From: Erodium maritimum
Lineage: Eukaryota > Streptophyta > Magnoliopsida > Geraniales > Geraniaceae
Reading direction: 5' to 3'
Assembly: GCA_963921825.1 (NCBI GenBank)
Contig: OY997589.1
Coordinates: forward strand, 47,192,638 to 47,256,637
Length of the DNA stretch: 64,000 nt
The notes beneath the pieces were generated by a model. It saw nothing but the letters and a program-made list of their open reading frames with translations, was not told the origin of the DNA and made no database searches. The translations under genes and the position numbers were made by a program. Positions 42,861 through 55,362 of this stretch are shown here, one piece after another. Position 1 is the first letter of the stretch. Every line of letters begins with the position of its first letter.

Positions 42861-43516
42861 ATGTCTTTAAACAATTCACATAGTTTATCGTTACGATCGA
42901 TCCTTGAGAAGGATAAGCTCAATGGGACAAATTTTCTGGATTGGGCCAGAAACCTGAGAATTGTTCTCAGGCAGGAAAGAAAAGAGTATATCCTGGATGA
43001 CCCAGTTCCTGAGGAACTAGCCTCAAATGCTTCGAAATCCATTGGAGATGGTTGGACCAAACATTTTGATGACTTTGTTGATGTCACTTGTATAATGCTT
43101 AGTTCCATGGAGGCTGATCTCCAGAAGCAAATGATGGAGGAGGATGCGTATGACATGATGGTTCAACTTAAGGAAATGTTCCAAGAGAAGGCTAGGATTG
43201 AAAGGTTCAATACAGTAAAGAACCTCATGTTATGCAAGATGCCCGCTGGTAAGGGTGGCAGCCCTCATGTGCTTAAGATGAAGTGTTTTATTGAGCATCT
43301 TGAGAGGCTCGGCTTCAAGTTAGAACCGGAGTTGGATACAAACATTCTTCTCTAGTCACTTCCAGATGAATTTCATCCGTTTATCATGAACTTCTATATG
43401 CATAACATGGTCAAGACCATCTCAGAGTTGCATGGGATGCTTCAAACTGCTGAGAAGAACATTCAAGGTAATACCAAGGATGTTCTAATGGTCAAGAAAC
43501 GAACCGAGAACTAAAG
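42861..43516 (+). pseudogene. C2 gag (copia)
   Basis: The first ATG after the leader opens MSLNNSHSLSLRSILEKDKL, then NGTNFLDWARNLRIVLRQE, a UBN2-type copia Gag. It continues through WTKHFDDFVDVTCIMLSSM to ELDTNILL, stop at 43353-43355. Reading on gives SLPDEFHPFIMNFYMH and ELHGMLQTAEKNIQGN, so the stop interrupts the Gag. Gag forms the virus-like particle that packages the element RNA. Downstream CHYCN-stop-VRHSKRNC (about 43620-43665) is its zinc knuckle with a nonsense codon inside. Confidence 0.87.
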
Positions 43517-44826
43517 GAATGGGGTAGGAAAAGGAAAGGGTCATGTGGATTTTATGGGTTTAAGGCCGATGTCAAAGCCAAGGCCCGAGTACACTCAATT
43601 TCCAGCCCCAAAAGACTAGGTTTGCCATTACTGCAATTAGGTTCGTCATTCGAAGAGGAACTGCAAGAAATATAAAGATTATTTGAAGATGAACAAGGTA
43701 GTGTACCCAACTCTTCAGGTATTCATGTTATAGAAATCAATGCATTTACTTTTAGTTCTTGGATATTGGATATTGGATCCGAATCCCATATTTGTATAAA
43801 TGTGCAGGGACTCAAAAGTAGCAGGGCATTGAAGGAAGGCGTGGTGGACCCAAGAGTTGGGGATGACCATGGTGTCATTACCTTAGCTGTGGGGAAATAC
43901 GAGTTGGCCTCGCCCAGTAGGGCTTGTTTTGCATTTTGAACAATGTTATCATGTACCGACGCTTTTGTAGGCGTATCGTCTCCATTTCGTGTTTGGACAA
44001 AGAAGACTATAAGTTTATTATTGAGAATAGTAAGTTTAGTCTTTTTCATGATAACGTTCATTATGCAACTACTTCTTGAATTAGAGGTCTTTGTGTGTTG
44101 AACATAGAAGACTCTAATGATAAGTCCCTCTATAACATTGATACAAGAGGGTTTAAGTCTGGTGAGACAAACCCTACATTCCTTTGGAACTGTAACTTGA
44201 GTCATGTAAATAAGAAACGCATATCAAAACTCCAATTCCATGGACTTTTGGATTCTTTTATGAATCATTTGAAACATGCGAATCTTATTTAATGGGCAAG
44301 ATGACAAAGACACCTTTTTCCTGAAACGGTGGGGAGTGGCTTATTGGGGATTATACATTCAGAAGTATGTGGTCCAATAAGTACAACTGCTAGAGGAGGA
44401 TTTGGGTACTTCATAACAAATCGGAATTTTTGAAAGGTTCAAAATTTTCAAGAATGAAGTACAAAATCAACTTGGCCAAAATATTAAGGCACTATGATGT
44501 GATCGAAGTGGTGAACATTTGAGCCAAGAATTCGTAGATCATCTGAAAGATTGTGAGATCATTTCTCAACTAATGTCCCCGAGAACACCACATTGGAATG
44601 GTGTGTATGAACGGAGGAATCGAACCCTATTGGATATGGTTCAGTCCATGATGAATAACACTGATCTCCCAATCTCATTTTGGGGATATGCTCTGGAAAG
44701 TACTACATTTGTATTGAATAAAGTACCATCAAAGGCAGTAGATAAGACACCATATGAGATATGGACAGGAAAGGTTCCTAGTTTGTCTTTTCTAAAGATA
44801 CGGGGATGTGCAACTTATGTGAAACA
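43517..44826 (+). pseudogene. C2 protease to integrase remains
   Basis: ILDIGSESHICINVQGL (about 43765) is protease-like (the DTGS-type site is DIGS). LYNIDTRGFKSG and LWNCNLSHVNKKRI (44095-44290) are the GAG-pre-integrase zinc region. SGLLGIIHSEVCGPIST (about 44335) is the integrase start. HLKDCEIISQLMSPRTPHWN to ERRNRTLLDMV and SFWGYALESTTFVLN (44519-44770) carry the final integrase part. Many stops and deletions. Text breaks off at TYVKH where gypsy G5 is inserted. Confidence 0.82.
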
Positions 44827-45389
44827 TGTCACGCCCCGAATTCGGTATGACCGAACCCGGAACGCGAACGGTGAAACAAGTAAAGTAAATTTTCAAACAT
44901 TTTAATAACCCGCTTCAAAATGCAACTTATCATTAATCAAAACAATATTTTTACAACTGAAAAATGCGTCCAAAACAAGTGAACAAAAAGAGCCACAATG
45001 TACGTCGCTAAACTTCACAAAGACCCGGACTTCCGCTCCCAACTCTTCCAGCTTCGAGAGTTCTCCTAGTCCGCCTCGCGACCAGTACCTGTAGGAAAAG
45101 CAGTAGGGGGTGAGCATTTCGCTCACCGCCACGGATACCAGATTGACTACGGCATACCAGCAGAAATGCCGGGAACACCGGCAACCAACAAACACAGGGG
45201 ACCACTACCCCACAACACATAATAACCCGACTGTCACACCAATAACCGTCTGTTTCCCCAACCATCTAACACCCGTGCACGTAATGTAGACCCGACACAG
45301 TAAGTACGACCTCAATAAGCATAACACAACCGTGATCAAAATCACGCAATACCACACCCACAACACGGTTTTACGTTAGCAGGACGTTG

Positions 45390-48300
45390 TGTCACACCCC
45401 AATTTCAGTAAAACCGAACTCGGAACGCGAACGTTTAAGACAATAAAACATTTTCAAACCTTTTAAATAAAACACTTTAAAACCACGATTTGTTCATCAA
45501 AAAAAATAATAATTTACAACTTAAAAGTACGTCCCAACAAGTGGACAAAATACAAGGCGTACGTCGCTAGACTCAAAAAGGAAACCCGGACTCCCGCTCC
45601 TAGCTCTTCAAGCTTCGAGAGCTCACATAGTCCATCCCGCGACCAGTACTTGTAGGAAAAGCAGCTAGGGGTGAGCGTTCGCTCACCACCACGGATAACA
45701 GACTGACTACGGCATACTTAGCAGACAATGCCGGTAACACCAACAACAACCCAACACCAGGGACTATTGTCCCCCAACTCAAGTAACCCGACTAACACAC
45801 AACTGTTACTCTCCTCAACCGACTCAACACTCGGACACGTAATGTAGACCCGACACAACGATTACGACTTCCTCCAAAGACACGATAGACAACCACGCAA
45901 CACCCAAGATCACAAAGGATCGCACACAAAACAAGATCACAAAGGATCGCACTCCAGATGCTCAGTGCCGGTTGCTAACCGGCTGGGCTCGAGCCTGCCC
46001 CACACAACTTTACCGATCCCTGTCAGGCCAGGCGGTCGACCTGTTAGCGATACCGAGCTACTTTTCCGATAGCTAGTCGGAAGGGGAGCAACCCTCCATC
46101 GCCGAAGAATGCTCAACCTTGTCGATCCCTATCAGGCAAGGCTAGCCAAAGAATGCTCAACTTTACCGATCCCTGTCAGGCAAGCCAGCTAACCTCCACG
46201 CAATCACAATCACAAACAAAGTTCAACAACCAACAACAACACAGGTTCGACACTCCACAGGCACTCATGGCCACCCAAGACACCAACAGTAAAACACGGG
46301 TTCAACAACCCCACGGGCACTCATGGCCACCCAAGACACCAACGGTAAAACACGGGCTCTCATGGACACCCAAGACACTAACAGTAAAACACGGGTTCAA
46401 CAACCCCACGGGCACTCATGGCCACCCAAGACACCAAAGGTAAAACACGGGCTCTCATGGCCACCCAAGACACAAACAGTAAAGTACGGGCTCTCATGGC
46501 CACCCAAGACATAACCATTAAAGTACGGGCTCTCTGTTAGTCTTAGTGCCCGTAGTTCAATCATAAATGTCCAAATGTATATATCATCGTTAGCAATAAA
46601 ATTAAAGCGGCTTTATATTACTTATGTGTTGGAGTAATATATCGATGTGTGCTCTGATCTATGCCCACCATGCAAATAGAACCATAGATCGAGATAGATC
46701 ACACTCGATGGGTCCCTAGTTAACAAAGCTTCACTAGAAGCGACTAGTATGAAAGATGGCTCTTTATGGCTTACGTTCTGTTAGTCATTGGAATGGGATT
46801 CCGGAGTCTGATCATAGATATCATGTGGGACATGATATTGGACGACCCGACATGAATATGTGTCATAGATCAAGTCATGAACATATTCATTGTCGTAGCT
46901 TGTCATGTATCCTTAGACCAAGGAGTCTTTGTGATCGCTATGTAGTCAACAACTGAGTTTGACCTGAGCCTAACGTTGTCCGTAACAGGGCTTCCATAAC
47001 GGCCAGGATTGGCTTGGGGACGGGCTACATGAGTGACACGAAAGATGGCTAAGGGATTTATCCCTCATACTGAGGTATGGGAAAGATATCGGTTCTCGGC
47101 CGCTTGATCGAGAGTGACTGAAAGAATAGCATGGCCATGCACATGATACTGGGTATCATATCTTCAGTCATCTCACATATCAAGGAACGATGATTGAGAA
47201 TAATAAGGATGACGGCTCTATGCCTTATCTCAATCAGGATATCGGAGATAAAAGGATAATGACAGGGACGACGGAAAGGTTAGAATCGACAGGGTCGATT
47301 CGTTATGTAGTGTCAGGCAATACTAAAGTCTCGTTAGTTGCCACTTAAATAGGATCAAGTAAAATGGGATTTTACGTTGATCTATTGACATGCATAAACC
47401 TAAGGGTCACACCGGAGGATGAAACTCATTGACACATTTATGGAGAATGGCCAAAAGGGAGTTGTCTCGGGACATGACCAAAACTGGGTTTTGGATCATG
47501 TGCCCGTAAGTGAATAGGACTTTACGGATCGAGACAAGGCTTGGAGTCTTGGGATTGATCGCGTCGGATAATGTTGGACATTTCCGGTATGGAAGGCATG
47601 GAGGCGATGAACGAATCACGGGACCTCGTTGGAAATGGCCACGGGCCATGTTCCAAGAGGCCCATGAAAGGCCCATGCAACCAAGACCCATGGAACTAAT
47701 TAATCAAGTCTTGATTAATTAGTACTAAGTAAGCAAGACAAGGATTAAGGTGTTGGTGATTCACCACCTAACCCAATCTTGTCTTGCCATACTTTGTCCT
47801 ATTTACACCTTACTTGACACCATACTTGTCCCATGCCTTTAGTTGGACAAGTATGGGTTTTGTTATGTTTAAGTCATCTTTTTTCAACATAACAAAGACA
47901 AGACAAGAATAGGAAACACATTTTCTCTCCCTCTTCCATGGCCATTTCGGGTTTGGCTAGTTTCCACCTCCATTTTTGTGTTCTTGAGTCCTCAAAGAGA
48001 AGAACTACGTGGCTTTGATTCCCATGTGGATACGTAGGCGTCTTGGAGACTCAAGCCAATCATTCGTTAACCGGTGTTCTTGTTTTGGTAATAAATAGTG
48101 CTGAAATTTTCTCTTGTGAATCCATTCTTTGTTAGTTGTTTCATGGTTTAATCGTCTCTTGGTTTTCATTGATTTTCCGCTGCGAGTTGGTTCATCTCCA
48201 ACCCTACCTCGAGACCCAACACTCTCATGGCCACCCAAGACACAAACAGTAAAGTACGGGCTCTCATGGCCACCCAAGACACAAACTAAACAATCAACCT

Positions 48301-49709
48301 CCGGGCATAACCAAATGCCTCCAGTAATTCTAATATCGAAAGTTCACTGCTCCTATGACACTACTAAGTGTCACATGCATTTCTATTGTTCAATACGTTC
48401 CCGTATCATACGACACCACCCGGTGTCGCCTGCCTTTCTATTGTTCGATAAACTCACTTAACCCACGACACCCAAGTGTCACATGCATTTCTACTGTTTA
48501 GAAAACTCACTTAACCCACCCGGGATTGGAAAATGTCCTTCCGGGGCTCCGAAAATTCCCGTTTTTGTTTCTACGGTCTTAGAATAATTCAAGGGTTCCT
48601 ATGCACTCGACGGAATCAATTTTCCGACTTTCGAGTAATTTAATTCGCGTTTAAAGTTTCTAAACCCGTCAATTACAACTTTCACAATTTAATTCCAAAT
48701 TTCGATCCGGGTGTGGATTAACTACTTGGGGAACGTCCTAAACCACCCGAACACGAAACCCGAATACCCGAGAAAGTGGGCCCCACCCGACCCTCTTTGG
48801 TCGTGGGTGGCTAGGGCCGGTTTGGGCCGGTCCACCATGGTGGTGGCCGGTCCTAGCTCCTTCCAGCCACCCTATAAGGCCGGCCAGCCACCGTGCACGG
48901 TGGCCGGAGCTCCCCCGAGCCTCCGGTCACCGGAAAACGTCACAATCTCGCTCCAAAACATCTCCAACGAGCCCCACACCTCAACACCACCATAAGCTAC
49001 TTGCTTCAAACCAAACCCTAACTTTCAAACTTAACAAAACGAAAATCGATTAGATGATCACCGTAGAGAATGATGGTGTGAACTCGATTCTTCTATCTTT
49101 GAGACGATCCAACGGTTTGATGATCGAGAAAAGTCACAAAACCATAACTCTTCTTCTCTTTTTCTCCCTTTCTTCTCTCTTCTTCTAACTCCTTTTCTCT
49201 CCAAAAAAACCCTCTCTTTTTACACTAGGGCCGAACCCTACCCCCTCTCTCATCTTTGTTCTTTTCAAAAATACCTAACACCACCACATATTTGACATGT
49301 GGCAAGTGGGTCCCGCACCTTTTATTTTCCAATCAGATTCGCGAAATTCGGTTGTTTCGGGCCCCGAACGGGCACTTTTTCCAAGAAATTACGAAACTTC
49401 ATGGGCTACAAGGAAACGGCTCAACTAAGACCGCTGCGACGACGGCTAAGCTTTTTGGATCCAAAACGGACCTCGAATGGACCAAAACGTCGCTCGGTTG
49501 ACTTTTCCAGCGAAAAGTCAACATTTCCCAAATTGGTCAGAAAGTTGCCCAGAGTCCCCCGGAACTCACTTTGGTCGATATCAGGGTCAACTTAAGTCCG
49601 GTATGACCCTCGGGGTCAAATTTAGGTTCATTTAAGTGTCTGTCTAAAAATTTTAAATTTTCCCGTTTTTCGCAGATTTGACTGGCGTTGACCGGGAGTG
49701 GTTCTTACA
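45390..49709 (-). mobile_element. Gypsy solo LTR G6 inside G5, split by C1c
   Basis: Minus-strand LTR from TGTAAGAACCACTCCCGG at 49709 to GGGGTGTGACA at 45390, with perfect TSDs CGTTG (45385-45389 and 49710-49714). Own length about 2.6 kb. The GGCCACCCAAGACAC array (46260-46534 and 48227-48285) was the target of C1c. The donor-like site near 49060 is weakened and the acceptor is ACAAG near 45650. Confidence 0.92.
46535..48221 (+). mobile_element. Copia C1 solo LTR C1c (1,687 bp)
   Basis: Same ends as C1b with perfect TSDs CTCTC (46530-46534 and 48222-48226). Inserted in a minisatellite unit of G6. Sequence nearly identical to C1b; the 66-codon frame at 46756-46956 matches 39141-39341 at every residue. 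Confidence 0.95.
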
Positions 49710-49714
49710 CGTTG

Positions 49715-51937
49715 GGCCCGGCGTAGCCCCACATTTTACCCGACCGCCGATCGGGAAGGCAATGTACCTCATCACGGCACATAGTAACACTTTTCCGAGT
49801 GCTAGTCGGACGGAGGGCCTCTCCTTCATCGCGGAACTGTGGCACCCTTTGTCGAGGGCGAGTCGACAGGCGGGCCATACCTCCACCCACACACAACGAT
49901 CACAAGCAATGTCACACAACATCAACAAACCACACACTGCACGGTTTCTGGTAGCAACCGGCTAGGCCCGGCGTAGCCTCGCATTTTACCCGATCGCCCC
50001 TCGGGAAGGCAGCCTACCTCATCGCGGCACATAACAACACATTTCCGATTGCTAGTCGGAAGGAGGGCCTCTCCTTCATCGCGGAACATCGCAACACTTT
50101 ACCGATAGCTAGTCGGAAGGTGGGCCAACCTCATCTCGGTACCGTGGCACCCTTTGTCGATGGTGAGTCGACAGGCGGGCCAAACCTCCACACCAATATC
50201 ATAAATCACACTATGCTTAGCAAATAGCGAAAATAACATAGCGACTAACTACCACTCAGCAAATCAGTCAACAACAAACGGTTTCAACACCCCACAGGCA
50301 CACATGGCCACACACAAACACAATCAGTTCACTCAACCTAAGGGCACAACCAGGTGCCCACATGTGATTCTACAGCACGGTAAGTTTACTTAACCTACGA
50401 CACCACCAAGTGCCACATGCATTTCTATTGTTCGATACGTTCACTTATCCTACGACACCACCAAGTGTCACATGCATTTCTACTAATAACTTTCCCTAGG
50501 CAAGGCCGATATCCAGCTACTTTTCCCTACCTCGTAATGTGTTCCAAGTTCGATGCTCACGCTCCAGCAATGCTCACGATGACCCGCTTAGCCTCCTCTT
50601 TCCACGGTCGGTGGCGCGATCTAACATGATAAAAAATAATACACTTTTTAAATATGCAGGCAAAACCGAATTTAATGAACTTAACGCCCAAATGCCACCC
50701 CGACAATGCCGATCACTCCCAAGCTTCCCAATTACTCAACATTGTCAACAGTGGGCCCGAAAAGGCCCGATTCGCCCGGCTCGGCGAATCTGCCCGAGAT
50801 CGGAAAACGCCCTTTCGGGGCTACGAAAATTCTAATTTCCGTTTCTACGATCCTAAATTAATTCGCATGTTCCAACATATTCGACGGAAGCAATTTCCGA
50901 TGTCCGAACGATTTAATTCGCGTTTAAAGTTTCTAAATCCGTCATTCAAATTTTCCCAATTTGATTCCATAATTTATTACTGGCTTGAGTTATCGACTCG
51001 AGGATCCTCCGAGACCACTTGAACACTAAAACCCGAGACACAACCAAGTGGGCCCCGCACGGCCACACCGGAAAACGCTCATTTTCGCCCCAAAACGTTC
51101 CTAACGAACCCTAAACCTCAACCGTTCATCTTTAAACCAATTCTAACCAAAACCCTAGAATTTAAACATATCGAAACGAGAAATTTTTGGGTGCTTACCG
51201 TAGGGAACGATGAGAGGATGACGAATTCGCGACGAACGAGACGATCCGTCGGTCGGATCGTCGGGAAATCGAGCCTAAACTTCTCTTTTTTTTTTCCTTC
51301 TTCTTCTTCTTCTTCTTCTCTCTTCTTTCTCTCTCTTCTCTCCTATTTTATGAAATGGCCGAGACTCATCCTCTCCTTTCCTTTTAATTTGTTTTCAAAT
51401 TCAACCACACATCAAAAAGACAAAAAGGCCCTTACTTTTTCTTTGTTTTTGTTTTTAAGTTAAAGGGTAAAGTAGTCCTTTCAACCTCATTCCACCACTA
51501 TCTTCACATGTGTCAAGTGGGTCCCACTATTTACAAAAATATCTTTGTAGATATTTTTCCGTCAGATTCGCGAAATTCGGCCGGCTCGGACCCGTGCGGG
51601 CCCATTTTCCAAGAATTTATAAAATTTCGCGTGCTACAAGGAAACGGCCAAACTAAGACTGCTGCAATGATGGCTAAGCTTTTTGGAGCCAAATCGAGCC
51701 TCGAACGGACCAAAACTTCGCTCGGTTGACTTTTTCGGCAAAAAGTCAACTTTTCCCGAATTGGTCAAAAAGTTGCCCTGAGTTGCCCAGAACTCACTTT
51801 GGTCGATATTGGGGTCAACTTAAGTCCGATATGACCCTCAGGGTCAATTTTAGATTCATTTAGGTGGATGCCCAAAATTTTAAATTTTTCCGTTTTTCCG
51901 CCGATTTGAACGACGTTGACCAGGAGCGGTTCTTACA
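49715..51937 (-). mobile_element. G5 LTR, sense-5' portion
   Basis: From 51937 leftwards: U3-like start, CT-rich plus strand at 51280-51345, donor-like site at 51198, the GATTCGCC hairpin near 50771-50792, a 55-bp unit pair (50395-50490), and a roughly 100-bp repeat with GGAAGG(C/A)GGGCC (49700-50200). Confidence 0.75.
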
Positions 51938-53434
51938 AATGACGAATAAGTTAGCCCCAAATCAGATAATTGCCTCTTTGTAGGATATCCTAAGGAAACT
52001 AAAGGATATTACTTCTAAAACGCTATGGAGAACAAAGTGTTTGTTGCTATGGATGGAGTTTTTTTGGAAAGAGAGTTTATTTCCAAAGGAAAGAGTGGGA
52101 GGCTGTTGAACTTAAAGAAGTTATAGACCCACAAAGTAGCGTGGTGCCTAAAATGGTTACTCAAGTACATGAACAAGAGAATGTAGTACCTGAGTTTCTC
52201 ACTATCAAGCCCCTATCAGATATGGGTTTCTCACTTCAGAGATTAATGACGTGATAGTTGTGGATCAAGTTGAACCTACACCCTATCAAGAGAGCATTGA
52301 CAAGCTGCAGAGATCCATTCATGGATTAAAGCAGACTCGTCAAAGTTGGAATCTTTTTTTTTGATGAATAAGTCAAAGGGTTTGACTTCATCAAGAACAA
52401 AGACGGGCTTTGTGTTTACAAGAAGGTTAGTGGGAGCGCGATCGCATTCTTAGTGTTATATGTAGATGACATACTGGTTATTGGAAATGAAATCCCTATC
52501 TTGAAAGATGTTAAGGCCTGGTTAGGGCAATGTTTTTAAATGAGGTACTTAGGCAAAGCTGCCTATGTATTAGGTATCAAAATCCATGGAGATAAATCTA
52601 GAAAACTTTTGGGCCTAAGTCAAAGCACTTACATTGACAAGGTGTTGTCAAGTTTTAGTATTCAAGACTCTAAAAGATGGTTTTTTTCCAATGTCCCATG
52701 GCTTTAATCTCAACAAGACTCAATGTCTTATGACAGTTGATGAGCGAGACCGCATGAGTAAAATCCCATATGCGTCTGATATTAGATTTATCTTATATGT
52801 GATGTTGTGTACTAAACCCAATGTCTCGTATGCATTAAGTACAACGAGTAGATACCAGGAAGGTCTATGTGAAGGTCATTGGACGAAAATTAAAGGATCC
52901 TTAAGTACTTGTGAAGGAATAAGGATGCCTTTACATTGTATGGCGGTCAGAAAAGTGAACTAGATGTAAAGGGTTACACAGATTCCAGATTCCAGACCGA
53001 CATAAATGATTTGAAATCATAGTCTGGTTATGTGTTTTTGTTTGAATGAAGGTTCGTTCAGCTTAAGAAGCTCGGATCTGAACACTGTTGCTGCAACAGA
53101 GGACGAGTAGTTAGTTGCATCAGATGCAGCTAAAGAAATTGTTTGGATCCGGCTTGGGAATCATCCCTAGTATATCAGATCCGGTAAACATGTATTGTGA
53201 TAACTATGGCACGATAGCACAGACTAAGGAGCCTAGATCGCACCAGAAATCCAAACACATCCTAAGTCGTTACCATCTCATTCAAAGAGAGGAAATGCTA
53301 AGATATCCATAGTACCTACAAATGATAATATGACTGCTCTTATAACCAAGGCAGTTCAACAATTTGGACATGAGTGTCATGTCAGGTAAATAGGCATTAC
53401 TTGTATTGTCAATTGGACCTAGTGCATATGGGAG
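51938..53434 (+). pseudogene. C2 RT and RNase H remains
   Basis: LAPKSDNCLFVGYPKETKGYYF (about 51953) ends the integrase. After a large deletion the RT resumes at SIHGLKQTRQSWN (about 52317). AFLVLYVDDILVIGNEIP (about 52445) keeps the YVDD active site. YLGKAAYVLGIKI, MSKIPYASDI, and LCTKPNVSYAL follow. RNase H fragments EEQLVASDAAKEIVWI-like (about 53105) and a CDN-type YCDNYGT (about 53200) end the frame. The RT fingers and part of the palm are missing. GCATATGGGAG before the LTR is the likely PPT. Confidence 0.82.
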
Positions 53435-54640
53435 TGTTGGTTTTTGTGCCCTAGGCCAATCGTGAGCATTGACGACATTATCATTTCATTAATACATCGA
53501 CACTACTACTATCATTTGTGAAATGTTAATAATTTGAATAATACTCTTTCTTAAGATCATCGGGTTGAGGACCTGATAGTAAAACTCTTACAAGTAATAA
53601 AGTATTATTCACTTGACCCCTGGTTTTACTGATATACTAAGACTAGTATGATGTTGGCTAATGATCACGTTTTACTGATCATACATATTTGATATGAAGT
53701 CAAATCATAGATGTCATTTAGGGAAATGCAATTGGATGACCAACTATGAGAATACTACATAGGAACTGTCATGAGTAGTTCTCAATACCGTAATATGACT
53801 TAAGTCCTCTGACCTTATAGTCATCATGATTTATACATAGGTGGTTGTGTACTTTGACACAGTTAAACGTTGTCTTTAACCGGGCAATTATAAAGCCTGT
53901 GATTGGGTGCATGAGTGTCTATGTGAGAGATATGGTTGACTGATAAGGGATCTATCACTCATACAAATATGAGAGATATCGTTTGGGCCCCTTGATAAGT
54001 GGGACTGCAGGAAAAGCATGGACATGCGAATTGATAAAGAGTTATCATTGGCAGTCTACTTAACATCAAGAATGACGGCCCTATGCCTTATTCGATCGAG
54101 ATATCGTTGACAGGAGGGTTAACATATTAGCTTGTAAAGGTTAAGTCTCATTGGCGATCATCATACACGTTTGGGTAGTCATATTGCTTTGCTAGAAGAC
54201 AACTATGACATGTGGACGAATCGATGATTTCGGACTCACTGCCAAACGTCGTATGAGCCTACAGGGTCACACCTAACAACAACCCCAAAATCGAATTGGA
54301 CTTTTGAAGTCCCTCAAGTGAATAAAATAAAATATTATATTCGATATAATATATATTTATTCATTGAACTTGTTTTTCGAATTGCCAATATAATAAAGAT
54401 TATGTTGGGCAATTAAAATGCAAAAATGACTCTTGAATTTTTGAAATTCAAAAATGATATTTTTGCATGACCACTACTCCTAAATGAGACATTTGTCATA
54501 AAAGAAAGTCCAAGAGTTGGGTTTGCTTGAAATGACTTTGTGGAGTCATGTTTAGGAATAGTAAGCATGCAAAACCAAAGTGAGACACTTGTCCAAGTTG
54601 GAAGTCTAAGAGTTGGGTTTTCCCAAATAAAATAAGTGTG

Positions 54641-55316
54641 TGTTGGGTTGGTTTCATTAAATGGAAAAAGCCCAAGGGCTTTGTTTCATTAAATGGAAAA
54701 GCGCAAAATCCCATTTGTGGTTACTTAAGCCCAAATGGATGTTAGGGTTTCTATATAGCTACTTGAAATCAGATTTGGAAGTGTGAGTGCCTCCATTGTT
54801 GAGAGAGAGAAGCAAAAAGAGAGTAGAAGAAGAGTAGAATTTCAGTCCGACCAGCCACTTTCAAGAGCCCGATAGGAGGTTCATCCAAGGTCTGCTGATG
54901 CTGAGTTTTGGAGTGAATGTTCTCCACATAAAGGTCTTCAAAGTGGACGGTGGAATTTGGGTTTTGACGGTTCGTTTTTCAGATACACGAGCTGCAAGTT
55001 GGTGAGATTTCTCTTCTTCTTTCTTGAGTTTTGTTGCTAGTTCCAACACTAGGTTGTGTTGAGATATTGTGTATGCCTCTAATTTGATTAGAGAGATATT
55101 GTACCCATCAAAGCTGATAGTGGATGATTAAGAGGCCTAGAGGGTCCTGTGGTTTTTACTTCTCGTCTTGAGAAGGTTTTCCATGCTAAAATCTTGTGTG
55201 CACTTTGTTTCGTGATTTGCTCTGCTTGTTGGTTTCCTATATGGTGTGCACAGGTGTGGGAGAATCGATTCCGTTGTGTTGCATTTATCTGTTATTATTT
55301 GGTATTCTCCCCATCA
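54641..55316 (+). mobile_element. 5' LTR of C3
   Basis: 676 bp. It shares a CCGACCAGCCACTTTCAAGAG block (about 54847) with the C2 LTR and, reversed, with C1d. The CTACGT/ACGTAG hairpin is absent. Confidence 0.9.
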
Positions 55317-55319
55317 TAG

Positions 55320-55331
55320 TGGTATCAGAGC
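55320..55331 (+). other. Primer-binding site of C3 (tRNA-Met initiator)
   Basis: TGGTATCAGAGC lies three bases after the LTR end. Confidence 0.9.
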
Positions 55332-55362
55332 CTGGTTGGCTTATTGAGTTTTTCTGTGTTAA

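Larger units (their letters stand above)
44827..51937 (-). mobile_element. Gypsy solo LTR G5, split by G6
   Basis: Minus-strand LTR from TGTAAGAACCGCTCC at 51937 to GGGGCGTGACA at 44827. Own length is about 2.8 kb (44827-45384 and 49715-51937). Removing it joins copia codons TYVKH and TNKLAPKSDNCLFVGYP. The flanking pentamers AAACA and AATGA do not match, so the TSD is decayed or lost. Donor 51198 and acceptor 45089 are present. Confidence 0.85.
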
